DNA from: 2-02-FULL-47-50 sp964479045
Lineage (GTDB): Bacteria; Pseudomonadota; Gammaproteobacteria; Eutrophobiales; Eutrophobiaceae
Direction of reading: 5' to 3'
NCBI GenBank assembly: GCA_964479045.1
Contig: CAYZJI010000011.1
Coordinates: forward strand, 1 to 64,000
Length of the DNA stretch: 64,000 bases
Numbering within the stretch: the stretch's first letter is position 1; every line of letters starts with the position of its first letter. The notes beneath the pieces are model-generated. The model was not told where the DNA came from. It did no database searches and saw nothing but the letters and a program-made list of their open reading frames with translations. This document shows positions 9,589 through 17,490 of this stretch, one piece after another. Position numbers and translations under genes: made by a program.

Positions 9589-10230
9589 ATGCGCCTGAAA
9601 AAATACCTGTTTATTTCACTACTGGCTACTGCCCCGTGTTTTGCGATCGAAAAAATCACGGTGGTTGGCCTGTTCAAGGACAAGGCCATTGTCAGCATTG
9701 ACGGCAAACAACGTGTGCTCACCATCGGTAAGCCCAGCCCCGAAGGTGTGCTGCTGATTTCCTCCAATAGCCGTGAAGCGGTACTGGAAATCAATGGCAA
9801 GCAGGACACTTATACTCTGGGCACGCACATCGGCGGGAATTACACCCCCCCTGTCGCAGGCGCAACCACGACCATTGCGCCGGATTCACAGGGACATTAC
9901 ATGGTCAACGGCAGCATCAATGGGTTCCAGGTAAGCTTTGTGGTCGATACCGGCGCAACCCTGATCTCAATGAACCGGAATGAAGCCAAACGTATCGGTC
10001 TGAATTACAAACTCGAGGGTGTGGAATCACGCTCGTCCACGGCTGCCGGAATTTCCACGATCTATCTCATGAACCTTGAAAGTGTGCGTATCGGCGATAT
10101 TGAACTGCATGATGTGCAGGGCGCGGTCCATGACAGTGATTTCCCCGATGTTATCCTTCTGGGAAACTCTTTTCTGAATGAGGTGAAGCTGAACCGCGAT
10201 GGTCAATTACTGATCATGGAGAAACGATAA
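9589..10230 (+). CDS. Periplasmic retropepsin-like aspartic protease
   Basis: A 213-residue exported protein. The signal peptide is MRLKKYLFISLLATAPCFA (cleavage near residue 19). A small beta-rich N-terminal half is followed by a clan-AA aspartic protease domain from about residue 100, with the catalytic Asp120 in FVVDTGATLISM and the flap/second core in VILLGNSFLNEV. This is the TIGR02281/COG3577 type, which presumably works as a dimer because only one DTG motif is present. The physiological substrate is unknown. It converges with the adenosyltransferase gene with only seven bases between the stops. Confidence 0.85.
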   Translation: MRLKKYLFISLLATAPCFAIEKITVVGLFKDKAIVSIDGKQRVLTIGKPSPEGVLLISSNSREAVLEINGKQDTYTLGTHIGGNYTPPVAGATTTIAPDSQGHYMVNGSINGFQVSFVVDTGATLISMNRNEAKRIGLNYKLEGVESRSSTAAGISTIYLMNLESVRIGDIELHDVQGAVHDSDFPDVILLGNSFLNEVKLNRDGQLLIMEKR

Positions 10231-10237
10231 GGCTGCT

Positions 10238-10798
10238 TCAAACTGATCGTTTCAGACGGTCCTTGTCCCAGAATACTTCCTTGCCGCCTTTCTGTTGTGT
10301 GATGACGCGCGCAAACACAAACAGCAGATCTGACAGGCGGTTGATGTAACCCAGGGTATGCGGGTTCAGAAATTCCGAATGTGCCAGTTTCACCATGCTG
10401 CGCTCAGCGCGGCGGCACACCGTGCGGGCCAGATGACATAATGAACCGGACAGACTGCCGCCGGGCAATATGAATTCTTCCAGCGGTTTCAGATCAGCAT
10501 TGTAGGTATCGAGTAATTCCTCAAGGCGGTTGACATGGGCCGGTTGCAGGCTGGAATGGCCGGGCATGGAAATTTCACCGCCGATATCAAACAGGCGGTG
10601 CTGGATGTTGAGCAAATAACCGGAAATATCTTCGCCTACACCGCTCGCGATTAATACCCCCAGCAGGCTGTTCAATTCATCCACCTCACCGATCACCTGA
10701 ATGCGCAAACTGTCCTTGTCGATGCGCTTGCCATCCCCCAGTCCGGTGGTGCCGTCATCACCGGTACGGGTATAAATGCGGGTCAGGCGTTTCGCCAT
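10238..10798 (-). CDS. Cob(I)alamin adenosyltransferase, PduO type
   Basis: Transfers the adenosyl group of ATP to cob(I)alamin to make coenzyme B12. The 186 residues include the N-terminal ATP-binding signature RIYTRTGDDGTTGLGDG, the helical GEVDELNSLLG motif, and the late CRRAERSMV and INRLSDLLFVFAR helices of the PduO/MMAB family. The start MAKRLTR matches family members. It is the third gene of a B12 operon (BtuB-like receptor, DUF6580-like protein, this enzyme) under a cobalamin riboswitch at 13.5 kb, and it lies 29 bases after the preceding gene. No adenosylcobalamin-dependent enzyme is in the window, so its user must be elsewhere. Confidence 0.94.
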   Translation of the reverse strand: MAKRLTRIYTRTGDDGTTGLGDGKRIDKDSLRIQVIGEVDELNSLLGVLIASGVGEDISGYLLNIQHRLFDIGGEISMPGHSSLQPAHVNRLEELLDTYNADLKPLEEFILPGGSLSGSLCHLARTVCRRAERSMVKLAHSEFLNPHTLGYINRLSDLLFVFARVITQQKGGKEVFWDKDRLKRSV

Positions 10799-10827
10799 GG
10801 GATGCAGCTGCAATTAATGCGATGAAA

Positions 10828-11373
10828 TCAGACGGAGTGTGCGTGCTGCTGGTGTGTAATCCATTGAATAACGGCTTCATAACTGCCAAACAGGACTGTG
10901 ACATAGAACAGATCGCCCAGTACTGTATTACTGAAAAACGGAACCGCCATGACATAACACTCCATCAACCCGGCGAGGTTCAACGGATAACCGTTGATGC
11001 CGGACAGCCAGTCGCCGAAATTGGACACCACAAAAAAAATCACAGAAGCTGAAAGGCTGGTGCCTGCAATGCGTAATATACTGCGGCGCCCCATCAATAC
11101 TGAACGGCCGAGCAATGCCGTGGCTGCGAATGCCAGATAAACACTCAGCATGGCCACCGGATGGTAAAAACCGATCAGCAGATCACTCATCAATAATGCC
11201 AGCACCGGTACCAGCCAGTACCGGCGCATGGACAGATAAGCGCCCGCAAACAGCCCCAACGCGCCAACCGGCGTAAAGTTATAAGGATGCGGAACCAGTC
11301 GCGACAGTGCCGCAAACACAATCAGCAAAAAACAGAACCAGAGACCTGCATTCAATCTGGAGTTTATTTTCAT
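10828..11373 (-). CDS. DUF6580-like membrane protein in a B12 operon (candidate inner-membrane B12 importer)
   Basis: A 181-residue, very hydrophobic protein with about six predicted transmembrane segments (near residues 10-28, 33-49, 52-70, 73-92, 98-121 and 132-165). Recognisable conserved stretches are RLVPHPYNFTPVGALGLFAGAY, the SNFGDWLSG loop, and AVPFFSNTVLGDLFYVTVLFG, which I assign to the DUF6580 family from memory. Size and topology resemble solitary ECF-type S components. It lies between a riboswitch-controlled BtuB-like receptor and an adenosyltransferase; no BtuCDF or BtuM gene is in the window. I infer, but cannot show, that it carries cobalamin or a precursor across the inner membrane. 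Start ATG is preceded by AGGA. Confidence 0.7.
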   Translation of the reverse strand: MKINSRLNAGLWFCFLLIVFAALSRLVPHPYNFTPVGALGLFAGAYLSMRRYWLVPVLALLMSDLLIGFYHPVAMLSVYLAFAATALLGRSVLMGRRSILRIAGTSLSASVIFFVVSNFGDWLSGINGYPLNLAGLMECYVMAVPFFSNTVLGDLFYVTVLFGSYEAVIQWITHQQHAHSV

Positions 11374-11442
11374 GGAGTTTCCTGGAATCGTCTACGTGAT
11401 GTATTACATTATAAACCCTAACCGGAATTGGCAAAATGTTGA

Positions 11443-13410
11443 TTAGTTAAATGTGTAACTCAGCGTCAGCAGATAATTGCGCTCAGGCGCCGTGAAATAG
11501 GTGGTTTCCGGTATGAATAACGGTGCCAGGAACCCCAACTGTGCGTTGTCGCTGTATTCCCGATCGAACAGGTTATTTACCCTGAAACCGAGCCTTACCG
11601 GGCCATAGGTATAGGCAAGATTCAGGTTGCTGACAAAATACCCCGGCAGTGCCCGGTTGAGATTAAAGAAATCTCCGGTCGCCACGCGCTCACTGATTCC
11701 CAGCAATTCCAGTTGACCGAGCAAGTCCGGAGTGAATTGGTAGCCACCGGTGAATTTAACCGTATGTTTGGCGACAAATGGAATTTCGAGACCTGCCAGC
11801 GGACCATCATCGATTTCCGTACTGACAAAACTGTAGTTGACTCCGAGCCAGAGGCGCTCTACCGGCGAATAACTTCCGTCCATGATGAACCCCAGACGTT
11901 CGGTGTCTCCGATATTGGTATTGATAAACAGGATCGGATCGAAATCGATTTCATCTTCAATACTCAACCGGTAAAACACAAAATTGAAATCCGCATCTTC
12001 CTGCATCCAGTCGAATCCGAACTCCCACGAACGTCCGGTTTGTGTATCCGGTATGACGCCACCGAAACTTGCGCTGGTGTATTCATCCGCCAGCACGTAG
12101 CGGTAATTGGCATCGAAACGGCTGAACAGCCGCCAGTGATCGTCAGGGCGGTATGAAATACCCGCTTCGATGGCATTCACATCATCATCAATCTCGGTAT
12201 TGGGCGGAAGCAAAGCGCCGGTGATGTCATTTTCCACCTTCGCATGACGCCCTCCTATGGTCAGGGAAATGGTGTTTGTTAACGGTACTACACCCTGACC
12301 ATACACAGCCATCTGTTTTTGTTCATTCTCAATTGAACCGAGTATTGAATCCAGGAAAAAGTCTGAGTTGAAGAAGTCAGCGCCCAGAGTCACCAATGCA
12401 GTGCCGTTGGGCATGGCAATCTCACCAGACAGTCGTGGCGTGAATTCACGATGATCGCGGTTGGTCACAAACGGTCCCGGTACACCGCCAAAACTCAGAA
12501 TGCCATCACTGTCAGCACGGTGGTCGGTATATTCCGCCAGCAGGTTCCAGCCGGCCCAGAGCTTTTGTACAAACCCTGCACGGAAATTACGCGTGTCCGT
12601 TTCCATCTGATCATCCGGGTTAAAGGCCTGGCGGCGATTCGTCCTGACCTGATCACTGAACAAGGTACCCGGTGTCTCCAGTTCTTCACGAACGTCCTGA
12701 TATTCAAGAAACACAGAACCATACTGGTGCTCGAAATCCAAAAGTCCGAGCAAATTGGTGTAGTCCTGTTCGTTATTATCACGATAATTATCCGTCTTGC
12801 TGCGTTCGCCGCTGAAGCGATAACCAATCCCGTTATCATGGCGGTTGGACACATGTACATCTCCTGCGCGTTTGTCATAACTGCCATAACGTGCAGTCAC
12901 ATCAACCGATAACTCATCCGGCCGCCGGGTAATAATATTAATAATGCCGCCTACTGCCTGATCACCGTATAACACGCCTGAACTGCCGCGCACGATCTCG
13001 ATACGCTCCACGTCTTTCAAAGACACACTGTTCAAATCCGGTGTGCCGAGATCTGTGTTGTTCAAACGGCGGCCATCAACCAGTATCAACGTATTGGCCT
13101 GTGCATTGCCACCGAATCCACGCATGCTGATGGTGGTCCGGCTGCCGTCACCGTACAGATCAGAGACCTGTATGCCGCCCTGGTTTCTTAACACCTCGAC
13201 AATGTGGCTGGCACCGCTGGTGTGGATATCCTCCGCCGTAATAATGCGAATACTGCTGGGGGTAACAATCCTGTCCTGTGCGGTACGTGTGCCACTCACC
13301 ACCAACGTTTCCAATGGCTCGGCATCCTGCGCACGCAAATCCGCACTGATAGAAGAAAAACCTGGGATTAATAATAAAAAAAATACATGTATATTGTTGC
13401 TCATCTGCAT
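11443..13410 (-). CDS. btuB: TonB-dependent outer-membrane receptor, BtuB-like (vitamin B12)
   Basis: Outer-membrane active transporter for cobalamin. About 655 residues: a signal peptide ending near LRA, a TonB box ETLVVSGTR, then a plug domain with VEVLRNQGGIQVSD, SMRGFGGNAQANTLILVDGR and VERIEIVRGSSGVLYGDQAVGGIINI. A 22-strand barrel follows, closing with NLLTLSYTFN-like aromatic strands. Sequence alone would only say TonB receptor. The cobalamin riboswitch directly upstream and the adenosyltransferase downstream make B12 the likely ligand. The start at MQMSNN gives a normal signal peptide; the frame is open to 13467. The next gene begins 69 bases after its stop. Confidence 0.88.
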   Translation of the reverse strand: MQMSNNIHVFFLLLIPGFSSISADLRAQDAEPLETLVVSGTRTAQDRIVTPSSIRIITAEDIHTSGASHIVEVLRNQGGIQVSDLYGDGSRTTISMRGFGGNAQANTLILVDGRRLNNTDLGTPDLNSVSLKDVERIEIVRGSSGVLYGDQAVGGIINIITRRPDELSVDVTARYGSYDKRAGDVHVSNRHDNGIGYRFSGERSKTDNYRDNNEQDYTNLLGLLDFEHQYGSVFLEYQDVREELETPGTLFSDQVRTNRRQAFNPDDQMETDTRNFRAGFVQKLWAGWNLLAEYTDHRADSDGILSFGGVPGPFVTNRDHREFTPRLSGEIAMPNGTALVTLGADFFNSDFFLDSILGSIENEQKQMAVYGQGVVPLTNTISLTIGGRHAKVENDITGALLPPNTEIDDDVNAIEAGISYRPDDHWRLFSRFDANYRYVLADEYTSASFGGVIPDTQTGRSWEFGFDWMQEDADFNFVFYRLSIEDEIDFDPILFINTNIGDTERLGFIMDGSYSPVERLWLGVNYSFVSTEIDDGPLAGLEIPFVAKHTVKFTGGYQFTPDLLGQLELLGISERVATGDFFNLNRALPGYFVSNLNLAYTYGPVRLGFRVNNLFDREYSDNAQLGFLAPLFIPETTYFTAPERNYLLTLSYTFN

Positions 13411-13511
13411 CACCCGCGCTGTTAGATGAATAAAAATCACGGATGTGCAAAGAGACATACATGGCAATCAAATTGACATGCTGACAGCCTCCATCGCCCA
13501 CCGCGACATGC

Positions 13512-13729
13512 TTTTTTGGGCTTCAGGCCGGTCTCCGGGCTTGCGAGTGACAGAAAACCATCTGTTCAGTCACCTTCCCATGTATTTCTACACAGTGGCT
13601 TTGATACTGAACATTAACTCGCCTACCGTTGCGGGGGCAGCGCCGGCATTATTTATGATTCGAACAGAACCAAAATGCACCGGCTTCCCGTTTAACCCTG
13701 ATTACGAAAGTGCTCAGGGCACCTGTAGC
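13512..13729 (-). ncRNA. Cobalamin riboswitch
   Basis: On the minus strand the B12-riboswitch elements occur in the proper order: GGTTAAACGGGAAGCCGGTG, then the B12 box core GCTGCCCCCGCAACGGTA, then GCCACTG, TGGGAAGG, and finally AGCCCGGAGACCGGCCTG. It lies about 100 bases upstream of the BtuB-like gene and just downstream of a matching promoter. By family knowledge, adenosylcobalamin binding should close the receptor operon, either by hiding the ribosome site or by termination. The boundaries are approximate. Confidence 0.95.
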
Positions 13730-13736
13730 GTGGATA

Positions 13737-13764
13737 ACTTTAGCAGCAGTTACTTTCTTGTCAA
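13737..13764 (-). promoter_or_regulatory. Sigma-70 promoter for the B12 riboswitch operon
   Basis: The minus strand reads TTGACA (13764-13759), a 16-base spacer, then TAAAGT (13742-13737). The predicted transcript start near 13729 coincides with the 5' end of the riboswitch, which makes the promoter more credible. It lies about 30 bases downstream of the stop of the TPR gene, so the B12 operon need not depend on readthrough. Confidence 0.65.
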
Positions 13765-13792
13765 AGACAAATTTATTTGTGAACAGCAGTCC

Positions 13793-14473
13793 TTATAGTG
13801 AAGAGCTCTTTTTACTGGCAGCAAGCTGCTGGGATTTTATTTTTTCCAGGCCAAGCTCGACCTCCTGTTTCCTTCCGGCATCTGCGCTCTCCCGGCCGGG
13901 GCGTGGCGGCGCCTGCAAGGCCTTGCTAAAAGCAGCTTCCGCCTCAGTATATTTCCCCGCGTTCAATAAATAATCGCCATAAAAATAATTGGAATCTATT
14001 CCGTCCGGGTTCAGTTCCAGCCCCTTCTGCAGGTACTCCAGCGCCTTGTCATCATCACCAAATCCTACCGGCCATGACGGCACCTGATAATAAAGACTGC
14101 CCAGACTCGTGTAAGCAGATCCCTGCATGGCCGCAGGATCAAGTTTGATTGCTTCTTCAAAAAGTGCCCTGGCCTGTTTGGCAAGACTCAGTGCACCAAG
14201 ACCGCCTTTTGCACCTGCGTAGGTTGAGAGAATGATGCCTTCCCAGATCAGGGCTTCTGCATTGGCAGGTTGTGCTGCCCTTACGCCAGCAGCTTTCTCC
14301 GCCAGCTTTGCAAATGCTGTCTCACGTTCTTTTTCCGGAAGCTGGTATTTGATGTTTGCCCATTCGTCCTGTAATGCCCGGACCTCATCCGTCATGACAG
14401 CATGACTGACTGGTGTAAAGCACAGAAAAGTGTTCAGAACGAGACCGATGACATAAAAATTTATTGTGCGCAT
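13793..14473 (-). CDS. Exported TPR protein, last gene of the acyl-ligase/diiron-oxidase operon
   Basis: A 226-residue protein with an N-terminal signal peptide (MRTINFYVIGLVLNTFLC...HA). Helical tetratricopeptide-like repeats follow from about residue 90: AKQARALFEEAIKLDPAA, ALEYLQKGLELNPD and KYTEAEAAFSKALQ. It overlaps the 3' end of the SDR gene by 13 bases, so it is almost certainly co-translated with it. The part before the repeats (REKERETAFAKLAEKA-like helix) is not recognised. It probably acts in the periplasm as a scaffold or partner for the product of this operon, but there is no direct evidence. Followed by the B12-operon promoter. Confidence 0.8.
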   Translation of the reverse strand: MRTINFYVIGLVLNTFLCFTPVSHAVMTDEVRALQDEWANIKYQLPEKERETAFAKLAEKAAGVRAAQPANAEALIWEGIILSTYAGAKGGLGALSLAKQARALFEEAIKLDPAAMQGSAYTSLGSLYYQVPSWPVGFGDDDKALEYLQKGLELNPDGIDSNYFYGDYLLNAGKYTEAEAAFSKALQAPPRPGRESADAGRKQEVELGLEKIKSQQLAASKKSSSL

Positions 14474-15306
14474 GACTGTGCTCCGATAGATGAATTTGAA
14501 TATTGCGCGCGGTGAGCATGGCGTTTAATCACCGGCAACTGTTTCTGCAAGGCTTTGTCGACCAGACGCGGAAAAACACTGTTTAGTTTAATAAAGAATT
14601 TTTCCGGCCAGCCGATATACACTTCCTTGTCTCGCTCCATCAGCACATGCAGCACCTGCTCCGCCACAAGCTGCGGCTGATCAACAGAGATTTTCAGTTC
14701 CTGGTTCAGAGATACGATGGCAGGATTATTCAATTCTGTTTCTGTGGCGCGAGGGGCGATGTAACTGACCGTGATGGATGTATCTGCAAGTTCACGACGC
14801 AAGGCTTCCGTAAAACCACGCAGGGCAAATTTGGTTGCGCAATAAACCGAGAAGCCGGCAAAACCGATAGACCCGAATGATGATCCGATATTGATCAGAT
14901 GGGCTTCGCGCTGTTTACGCAATTGCGGCAACAATTGCCTGATGAGTTGCAGGGGTGCGGTCAGGTTCGTATCAATCATTTTCTGCAGGACATCCTGGTC
15001 CAGACCTTCCAGCAGGGAAAAATGATTAATGCCCGCACAATTAATCAGCGTGTTGATGCCTGCAGGCAAGGAACGGACAAAATCCAGTATGCGCAGACGC
15101 CCGGCCTCTGTTGTGATATCTGCACAGATGGTATGCGGCTCCTGTGGCGCAATCTCCCGCAAACTTTTTTTCAGCGCATCCAGCCGCATTTGATTACGGC
15201 CACTCAGATAAAGATCGGCGCCGGCAGACTGGAGGCTTTCGGCAATTTTACTGCCTATCCCGCCTGTGGCACCGATGAGCAAGACCCGTGATGATTTGAT
15301 GTTCAT
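14461..15306 (-). CDS. Short-chain dehydrogenase/reductase
   Basis: NAD(P)-dependent oxidoreductase of the classical SDR type, 281 residues. The Rossmann motif is LLIGATGGIGSKIAESL (about residues 8-24), NCAGINHF is the NAG-like motif, and the active site has Ser in INIGSSFGS and the pair YCATKFALRG (YxxxK). It starts MNIKSSRV after a good ribosome site (GAGGAA), 11 bases after the stop of the diiron-oxidase gene. The C-terminal extension (WPEKFFIKLNSVFPRLVDKALQKQ) is like that of membrane-associated fatty-acyl or steroid SDRs. It probably reduces or oxidises the carbonyl/alcohol made by the neighbouring enzymes; substrate unknown. Confidence 0.88.
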   Translation of the reverse strand: MNIKSSRVLLIGATGGIGSKIAESLQSAGADLYLSGRNQMRLDALKKSLREIAPQEPHTICADITTEAGRLRILDFVRSLPAGINTLINCAGINHFSLLEGLDQDVLQKMIDTNLTAPLQLIRQLLPQLRKQREAHLINIGSSFGSIGFAGFSVYCATKFALRGFTEALRRELADTSITVSYIAPRATETELNNPAIVSLNQELKISVDQPQLVAEQVLHVLMERDKEVYIGWPEKFFIKLNSVFPRLVDKALQKQLPVIKRHAHRAQYSNSSIGAQSCAQ

Positions 15307-15316
15307 GATTAATTCC

Positions 15317-15991
15317 TCAGGCGGCAATGGATGAAGAAAAGTCATTAACCGGGATGGATCTGAAAATGTCTGCATAAAGCCGGTAAATCACTTTTGCCGT
15401 ATGCACGATGGCCGTTTGTTCAGACGGTGCATCGATGCGCTCCATCAATGATTCAAAAAATTTGACATGCTGGATATCGAGACTGCCGTGCGACAACAGG
15501 TAACTGAAGGCCTGCGGCGGCAACGACAGGGTTTTTTGCAGGGTTTCAGCAGCGCGTGTGGCCAATGCAATGCTGGTACCTTCGAGCACATGTACCATTC
15601 CGAAAAAGCCAACCGGATTATGGCGCTGTATGGTGTCGTAGGCATACGCCACCATCAGTTCCGTGGCCAGAGTTGGACGTCCGTGCCTGACTTTCTCCGC
15701 ATCACCGCCGCTCGCGGTGATGTCATTTAAAATCCATTCCTGGTGTCCGGTTTCCTCTTCGATATATTCTGCAACGGCTTCACGCAGCCATTCGTAGTGA
15801 TCCGGCAGACGGCTGCCACAGGCCATCAGCAAGGGAACGGTGTGTTTGACATGATGATAAGCCTCTGTCAGAAACGCGATATAACTCGCGCGCGACACCT
15901 TGCCAGCCAGACATTGCTGAATGATTGGTACATTCACCAATAACTGACGTTCTGTTTCAGTTGCGGATTGTAATGTGTGATAAAAACCCAT
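15317..15991 (-). CDS. Haem-oxygenase-like diiron oxidase (TenA/UndA-like)
   Basis: A 224-residue all-helical protein of the haem-oxygenase-like fold. Potential metal ligands are spaced as in UndA-type diiron enzymes: Glu43 (FLTEAYHH), Glu80-x2-His83 (EEETGHQE), Glu137 (HVLEGTS), and His168-x3-Asp172 (HGSLDIQH). TenA thiaminases lack this set, so an O2-using diiron oxidase is likelier than a thiaminase. Family members cut or hydroxylate fatty-acid or amino-acid substrates, for example by oxidative decarboxylation to terminal alkenes. It is coupled to the acyl-AMP ligase by an ATGA overlap, so its substrate is probably made or activated by that ligase. The actual reaction is unknown. Confidence 0.82.
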   Translation of the reverse strand: MGFYHTLQSATETERQLLVNVPIIQQCLAGKVSRASYIAFLTEAYHHVKHTVPLLMACGSRLPDHYEWLREAVAEYIEEETGHQEWILNDITASGGDAEKVRHGRPTLATELMVAYAYDTIQRHNPVGFFGMVHVLEGTSIALATRAAETLQKTLSLPPQAFSYLLSHGSLDIQHVKFFESLMERIDAPSEQTAIVHTAKVIYRLYADIFRSIPVNDFSSSIAA

Positions 15992-17490
15992 CAGGCACTC
16001 CTGGATATGGATGGCGTTGTATAACTTGAATTGATTTTTTCAGCATAGCGCTGATAAATTTTTTCTCTCAACAGCCGCCCATTGCTGGTGGCCAGGCCAT
16101 TAGCTGCAGTGAACGGCTCATCTGCACGCAACCAATAGGTAATGCGCGCATAATCCGGCAGGTTCTTGTTAATTGTGGCGATGCTTCTGTTGATTTGCCG
16201 ATCATTGATGGACGAATTGACCGGGACGATTACCGCATGGTTTGCCGGACGTGCCTCACCAAACACAGCGGCCTGCAATATCACATCAGATGACAGCAGT
16301 TCGCTTTCCGGCCATTCAGGTGAAACATTACGGCCAAATGAAGTTATAAAGACGTTTTTCTTGCGGCCTTTGATATAGAGAAATCCTTCCTTGTCAAACT
16401 CGCCCAGATCGCCTGTTGCAAACCAGCTGTCCCGGTTGATTTCCTTTTCTCCAAGATAACCTTGCATCAGGTTACCTTTGATCAATATCTCACCATCATC
16501 AGCGATTTTTACCTGTACATGCGGCAGGGGTTTACCGACACTGCCAGCCCTGTTGTGCGCGGGTGTATTTAATGCCACTACCGATGCGCACTCCGACAAA
16601 CCATAACCTTCATACACCGGTAATCCATGAAGTCTGGCCCGCCCGAGGTTTTCTCTGGATACAGCACCACCGCCAACGGCGATAAAACGCAGTGACTGAG
16701 GACAACTTGCACCTGATTCAAGTGCCGCCATAAGTGCAATCAGCATCTGCGGCAGCAAAATAATACTGTGCGGCTGATAATGATTCAGTGTCTGCAACAG
16801 GCGGCGGATGTTCAGGCCTGTTGATCCTGTTACACCGCACTCCTGCAGAGAAGGCAACTGGCAGCACGCTCCCCGAAGCAGAGGCGCATACACACCGGCA
16901 ATGTTTTCCAGCAGTGTGGCCAGTGGCAGTAAAGACAAATGACGCTCAATCGGGATTTTCCTGGTAGCTTGCACCAGTGCATCTGTGATGGATTCAATCG
17001 TGGCATCGCCCAGACATACGCCCTTCGGTGTGCCGGTGCTTCCGGAAGTGAAGGTTATTTTTGCAACCGGATTGATAAAGCTGACATCTTCTGATCTGGA
17101 TGGCACACGATACAGCATCATATTTTCCATCAGCATCTCCTGCTGTCCGCTGGAAAATAATTCAGGCACCCGATCAGTGTTTTCACATACTATTGCATCC
17201 GCGGCGGCACTGTGCAGGCTTTTATGGATTTGTTCGGGTGTAAAAAACAGGGGCAAAGGTATGACGGTAATGCCAGCGAGCCGTGCTGCCAGATCAATCA
17301 GGGCCCAATGAATGCCGTTATCCAGATGCAGCCCCATCACGTGGATATTGCGGGCGACAAGAACTATCGATAGCTTTTCAATATTATGTTGCAGTTCGGC
17401 GTACGACACCGTATCAGTCCCTGACTGTAACGCCACAGCAGAAGGATGACTTTGCGCACGCGTACGAATCGATTCAAGCAGGTGCTTCAT
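15991..17490 (-). CDS. AMP-dependent acyl ligase (long-chain acyl-CoA synthetase-like)
   Basis: Adenylate-forming enzyme of the ANL superfamily, 499 residues. Visible motifs are the P-loop TFTSGSTGTPKGV (near residue 150), VYEGYGLSECASVV (A5), WFATGDLGEFDKEGFLYIKGRKKN (A7-A8), and the C-terminal ATSNGRLLREK. The usual catalytic Lys of the A10 motif appears to be Arg472, so thioester-forming or adenylating activity may be altered. The N-terminal domain is short compared with FadD. The start MKHLLESIRT was chosen because its ATG overlaps the stop of the hemolysin-like gene (ATGA), and the stop overlaps the oxidase start in the same way. Substrate is presumably a fatty or other carboxylic acid. 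Confidence 0.88.
   Translation of the reverse strand: MKHLLESIRTRAQSHPSAVALQSGTDTVSYAELQHNIEKLSIVLVARNIHVMGLHLDNGIHWALIDLAARLAGITVIPLPLFFTPEQIHKSLHSAAADAIVCENTDRVPELFSSGQQEMLMENMMLYRVPSRSEDVSFINPVAKITFTSGSTGTPKGVCLGDATIESITDALVQATRKIPIERHLSLLPLATLLENIAGVYAPLLRGACCQLPSLQECGVTGSTGLNIRRLLQTLNHYQPHSIILLPQMLIALMAALESGASCPQSLRFIAVGGGAVSRENLGRARLHGLPVYEGYGLSECASVVALNTPAHNRAGSVGKPLPHVQVKIADDGEILIKGNLMQGYLGEKEINRDSWFATGDLGEFDKEGFLYIKGRKKNVFITSFGRNVSPEWPESELLSSDVILQAAVFGEARPANHAVIVPVNSSINDRQINRSIATINKNLPDYARITYWLRADEPFTAANGLATSNGRLLREKIYQRYAEKINSSYTTPSISRSA

Noticed and set aside
15317..15991. Calling the haem-oxygenase-like gene thiaminase TenA
   Set aside because: A complete set of diiron ligands is present and no thiamine genes or TPP riboswitch are nearby.
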